Positions 6,547 to 7,153 of a stretch of 7,153 nucleotides of DNA are shown here, in pieces (positions within the stretch are counted from its first letter, which is position 1; each line of letters starts with the position of its first letter). This stretch comes from JANYJJ01 sp038241115 (GTDB lineage: Bacteria; Pseudomonadota; Gammaproteobacteria; Burkholderiales; Burkholderiaceae_C). The stretch spans positions 1-7,153 of the forward strand of contig JBBRGA010000165.1 of the NCBI GenBank assembly GCA_038241115.1. Reading direction: 5' to 3'. The translations under genes and the position numbers were made by a program. Below the pieces are notes generated by a model. The model was given only the letters and a program-made list of their open reading frames with translations. It did not search any database and had not been told where the DNA came from.

Positions 6547-6774
6547 ATGAACAAAATCCTGAGCTCGTTGTTGGTCGCTGCTGTTGCCATGTTCGCTGTC
6601 AATGCCCAAGCCGCGTCCCACGCCGCTGCTGCACCAATGGCAGCCGCCAGCGGTGCCAAGCCAGCCGCTGCTAAAGAAGCCAAAGGCCACGCCAGCGGTG
6701 CCAAGCATGACAAGAAGGCCGCCGAAGCCAAGCCAGCAGCAAAAGCAGCAAAAGCTGAAGAAGCAAAGAAATAA
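6547..6774 (+). CDS. Small exported Ala/Lys-rich low-complexity protein
   Basis: I do not recognise a named family. The 75-aa product begins with a clear Sec signal peptide: Lys3, a hydrophobic core (ILSSLLVAAVAMFAV) and a likely cut after AQA (residue 22). The mature part of about 53 residues is almost entirely Ala, Lys, Gly, Glu, Ser, Pro and His, has no cysteine or aromatic residue, and is strongly basic. It contains ASGAK twice (at the DNA level a 17-bp exact repeat, 6645-6661 and 6690-6706). The composition recalls the acid-shock protein Asr of enterobacteria and other Ala/Lys-rich periplasmic proteins, but that is resemblance of composition only. A weak GAAAG (6535-6539) precedes the ATG by seven bases. 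A strong terminator follows, so the gene is probably a single transcription unit. The signal peptide, start and terminator together make it a likely real gene despite its size. Confidence 0.78.
   Translation: MNKILSSLLVAAVAMFAVNAQAASHAAAAPMAAASGAKPAAAKEAKGHASGAKHDKKAAEAKPAAKAAKAEEAKK
6645..6706 (+). repeat. 17-bp exact direct repeat within the small-protein gene
   Basis: CGCCAGCGGTGCCAAGC occurs at 6645-6661 and 6690-6706, with a 45-base period (15 codons). Both copies encode ASGAK in the same frame. This suggests the Ala/Lys-rich region grew by in-frame duplication, although chance similarity of low-complexity codons cannot be ruled out. Confidence 0.7.
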
Positions 6775-6838
6775 TTTAGCGCTTGAGAGATTGAAACCAG
6801 CTTGCTTCGGCTGGCCGGAAAATCAATCAGACCGCAAT

Positions 6839-6872
6839 AAAAAGGGCAAGAGTGAATCTCTTGCCCTTTTTT
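6839..6872. terminator. Strong Rho-independent terminator after the small exported-protein gene
   Basis: AAAAAGGGCAAGAG (6839-6852) pairs perfectly with CTCTTGCCCTTTTT (6858-6871) around a TGAAT loop, giving a 14-bp stem with a T-run (6867-6872). It lies 64 bases after the stop at 6774. The A-run on the left means it also works in the minus direction, where a membrane-protein gene converges on it from 6978. Confidence 0.92.
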
Positions 6873-6977
6873 GTTGCCTGCCGTTTTTTGCGCGCCGCGG
6901 TTAGCGCCATACCTGCTCGGTGACACCGGCTGGGTGACATGCGATGCGTGACGTTAAAGACCAGGCTCAAACAACTC

Positions 6978-7153
6978 CTATTGGTTTCGAGCTGACGCGG
7001 CCCGGCGCACCAAGTGCCAAGGCAATCCGCAGCTAACGAGAGCAGCCAATGCTGACACGCCCGCAGCGGTCCACATCACGCTGCTCAGCGCCAAGCCGAA
7101 CACGGTCTGCGGTGCCAAAACAGACGGCAATGCGCCGGCCATCCCTGATGCAT
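6978..7153 (-). CDS. C-terminal fragment of a membrane protein, possibly an MFS transporter
   Basis: On the minus strand a frame is open from the window's right edge to a TAG at 6978-6980, giving 57 residues of a gene that starts outside the window. The fragment begins ASGMAGALPSVLAPQTVFGL, continues with a long hydrophobic stretch (about residues 15-44) and ends in a short basic tail (LVRRAASARNQ). That is typical of the last transmembrane helix and cytoplasmic end of a polytopic transporter. The major facilitator superfamily is my best guess, from the small-residue pattern and basic tail, but no diagnostic motif is present. It converges with the small exported-protein gene, and the terminator at 6839-6872 lies between them. 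The family assignment is weak; that it is a coding region is more likely than not. Confidence 0.55.
   Translation of the reverse strand, partial: ASGMAGALPSVLAPQTVFGLALSSVMWTAAGVSALAALVSCGLPWHLVRRAASARNQ

Noticed and set aside
6797..6814. CCAGC/GCTGG stem after the small gene
   Set aside because: It is only 5 bp with an 8-base loop and no T-run; the true terminator is the next hairpin.
6540..6926. Minus-strand frame of 128 codons over the small exported-protein gene, Ala-rich and hydrophobic
   Set aside because: It would have to be transcribed through the strong terminator at 6839-6872, and its Ala-rich look arises because GCN codons for Ala read as NGC/GCN in the other frame. The plus-strand gene has a signal peptide and a following terminator.

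Overview
This window looks like a chromosomal core region of a betaproteobacterium, most likely order Burkholderiales and probably close to Comamonadaceae. I infer this from the protein sequences (a KMSKS-type tyrosyl-tRNA synthetase and an ErpA ending in the beta-type CGCGSSFS tail), the moderately high GC judged by eye, and the order bactofilin - erpA - anmK - M23 peptidase - tyrS - dtd, which I remember from such genomes. No database search was possible. I see no phage, IS, CRISPR, tRNA or rRNA features.

Left part (1-805): the 3' end of a bactofilin gene is followed closely by erpA, an A-type iron-sulfur carrier with an unusual His-rich N-terminus. A strong hairpin terminator at 748-775, with T-runs on both strands, separates erpA from the convergent anmK.

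Middle, minus strand (803-3470): a membrane-anchored M23 zinc endopeptidase is followed by anmK, the kinase that returns 1,6-anhydro-MurNAc to the recycling pathway. With the bactofilin, these form a small cell-wall group: scaffold, cross-link hydrolase and recycling kinase. The M23-anmK unit diverges from tyrS across an intergenic gap of about 210 bases, which carries a perfect minus-strand TATAAT.

Right part, plus strand (3684-6305): tyrS, a cation diffusion facilitator (CDF) transporter and dtd are spaced 29 and 4 bases apart and look like one operon. tyrS and dtd make functional sense together: the synthetase can mischarge tRNA-Tyr with D-Tyr, and Dtd removes it. The transporter between them has an E...N pair where the metal-binding residues of transmembrane helix 2 normally sit.

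Right end (6306-7153): a 241-base non-coding stretch precedes a small gene for an exported Ala/Lys-rich protein of 75 aa. That gene has an internal 17-bp direct repeat and its own strong terminator (6839-6872). The window ends inside the C-terminus of a minus-strand membrane protein. Overall this is mostly ordinary housekeeping DNA. I do not see a convincing undescribed system; the small exported protein, the ErpA extension and the CDF metal-site variant are the points most worth checking.
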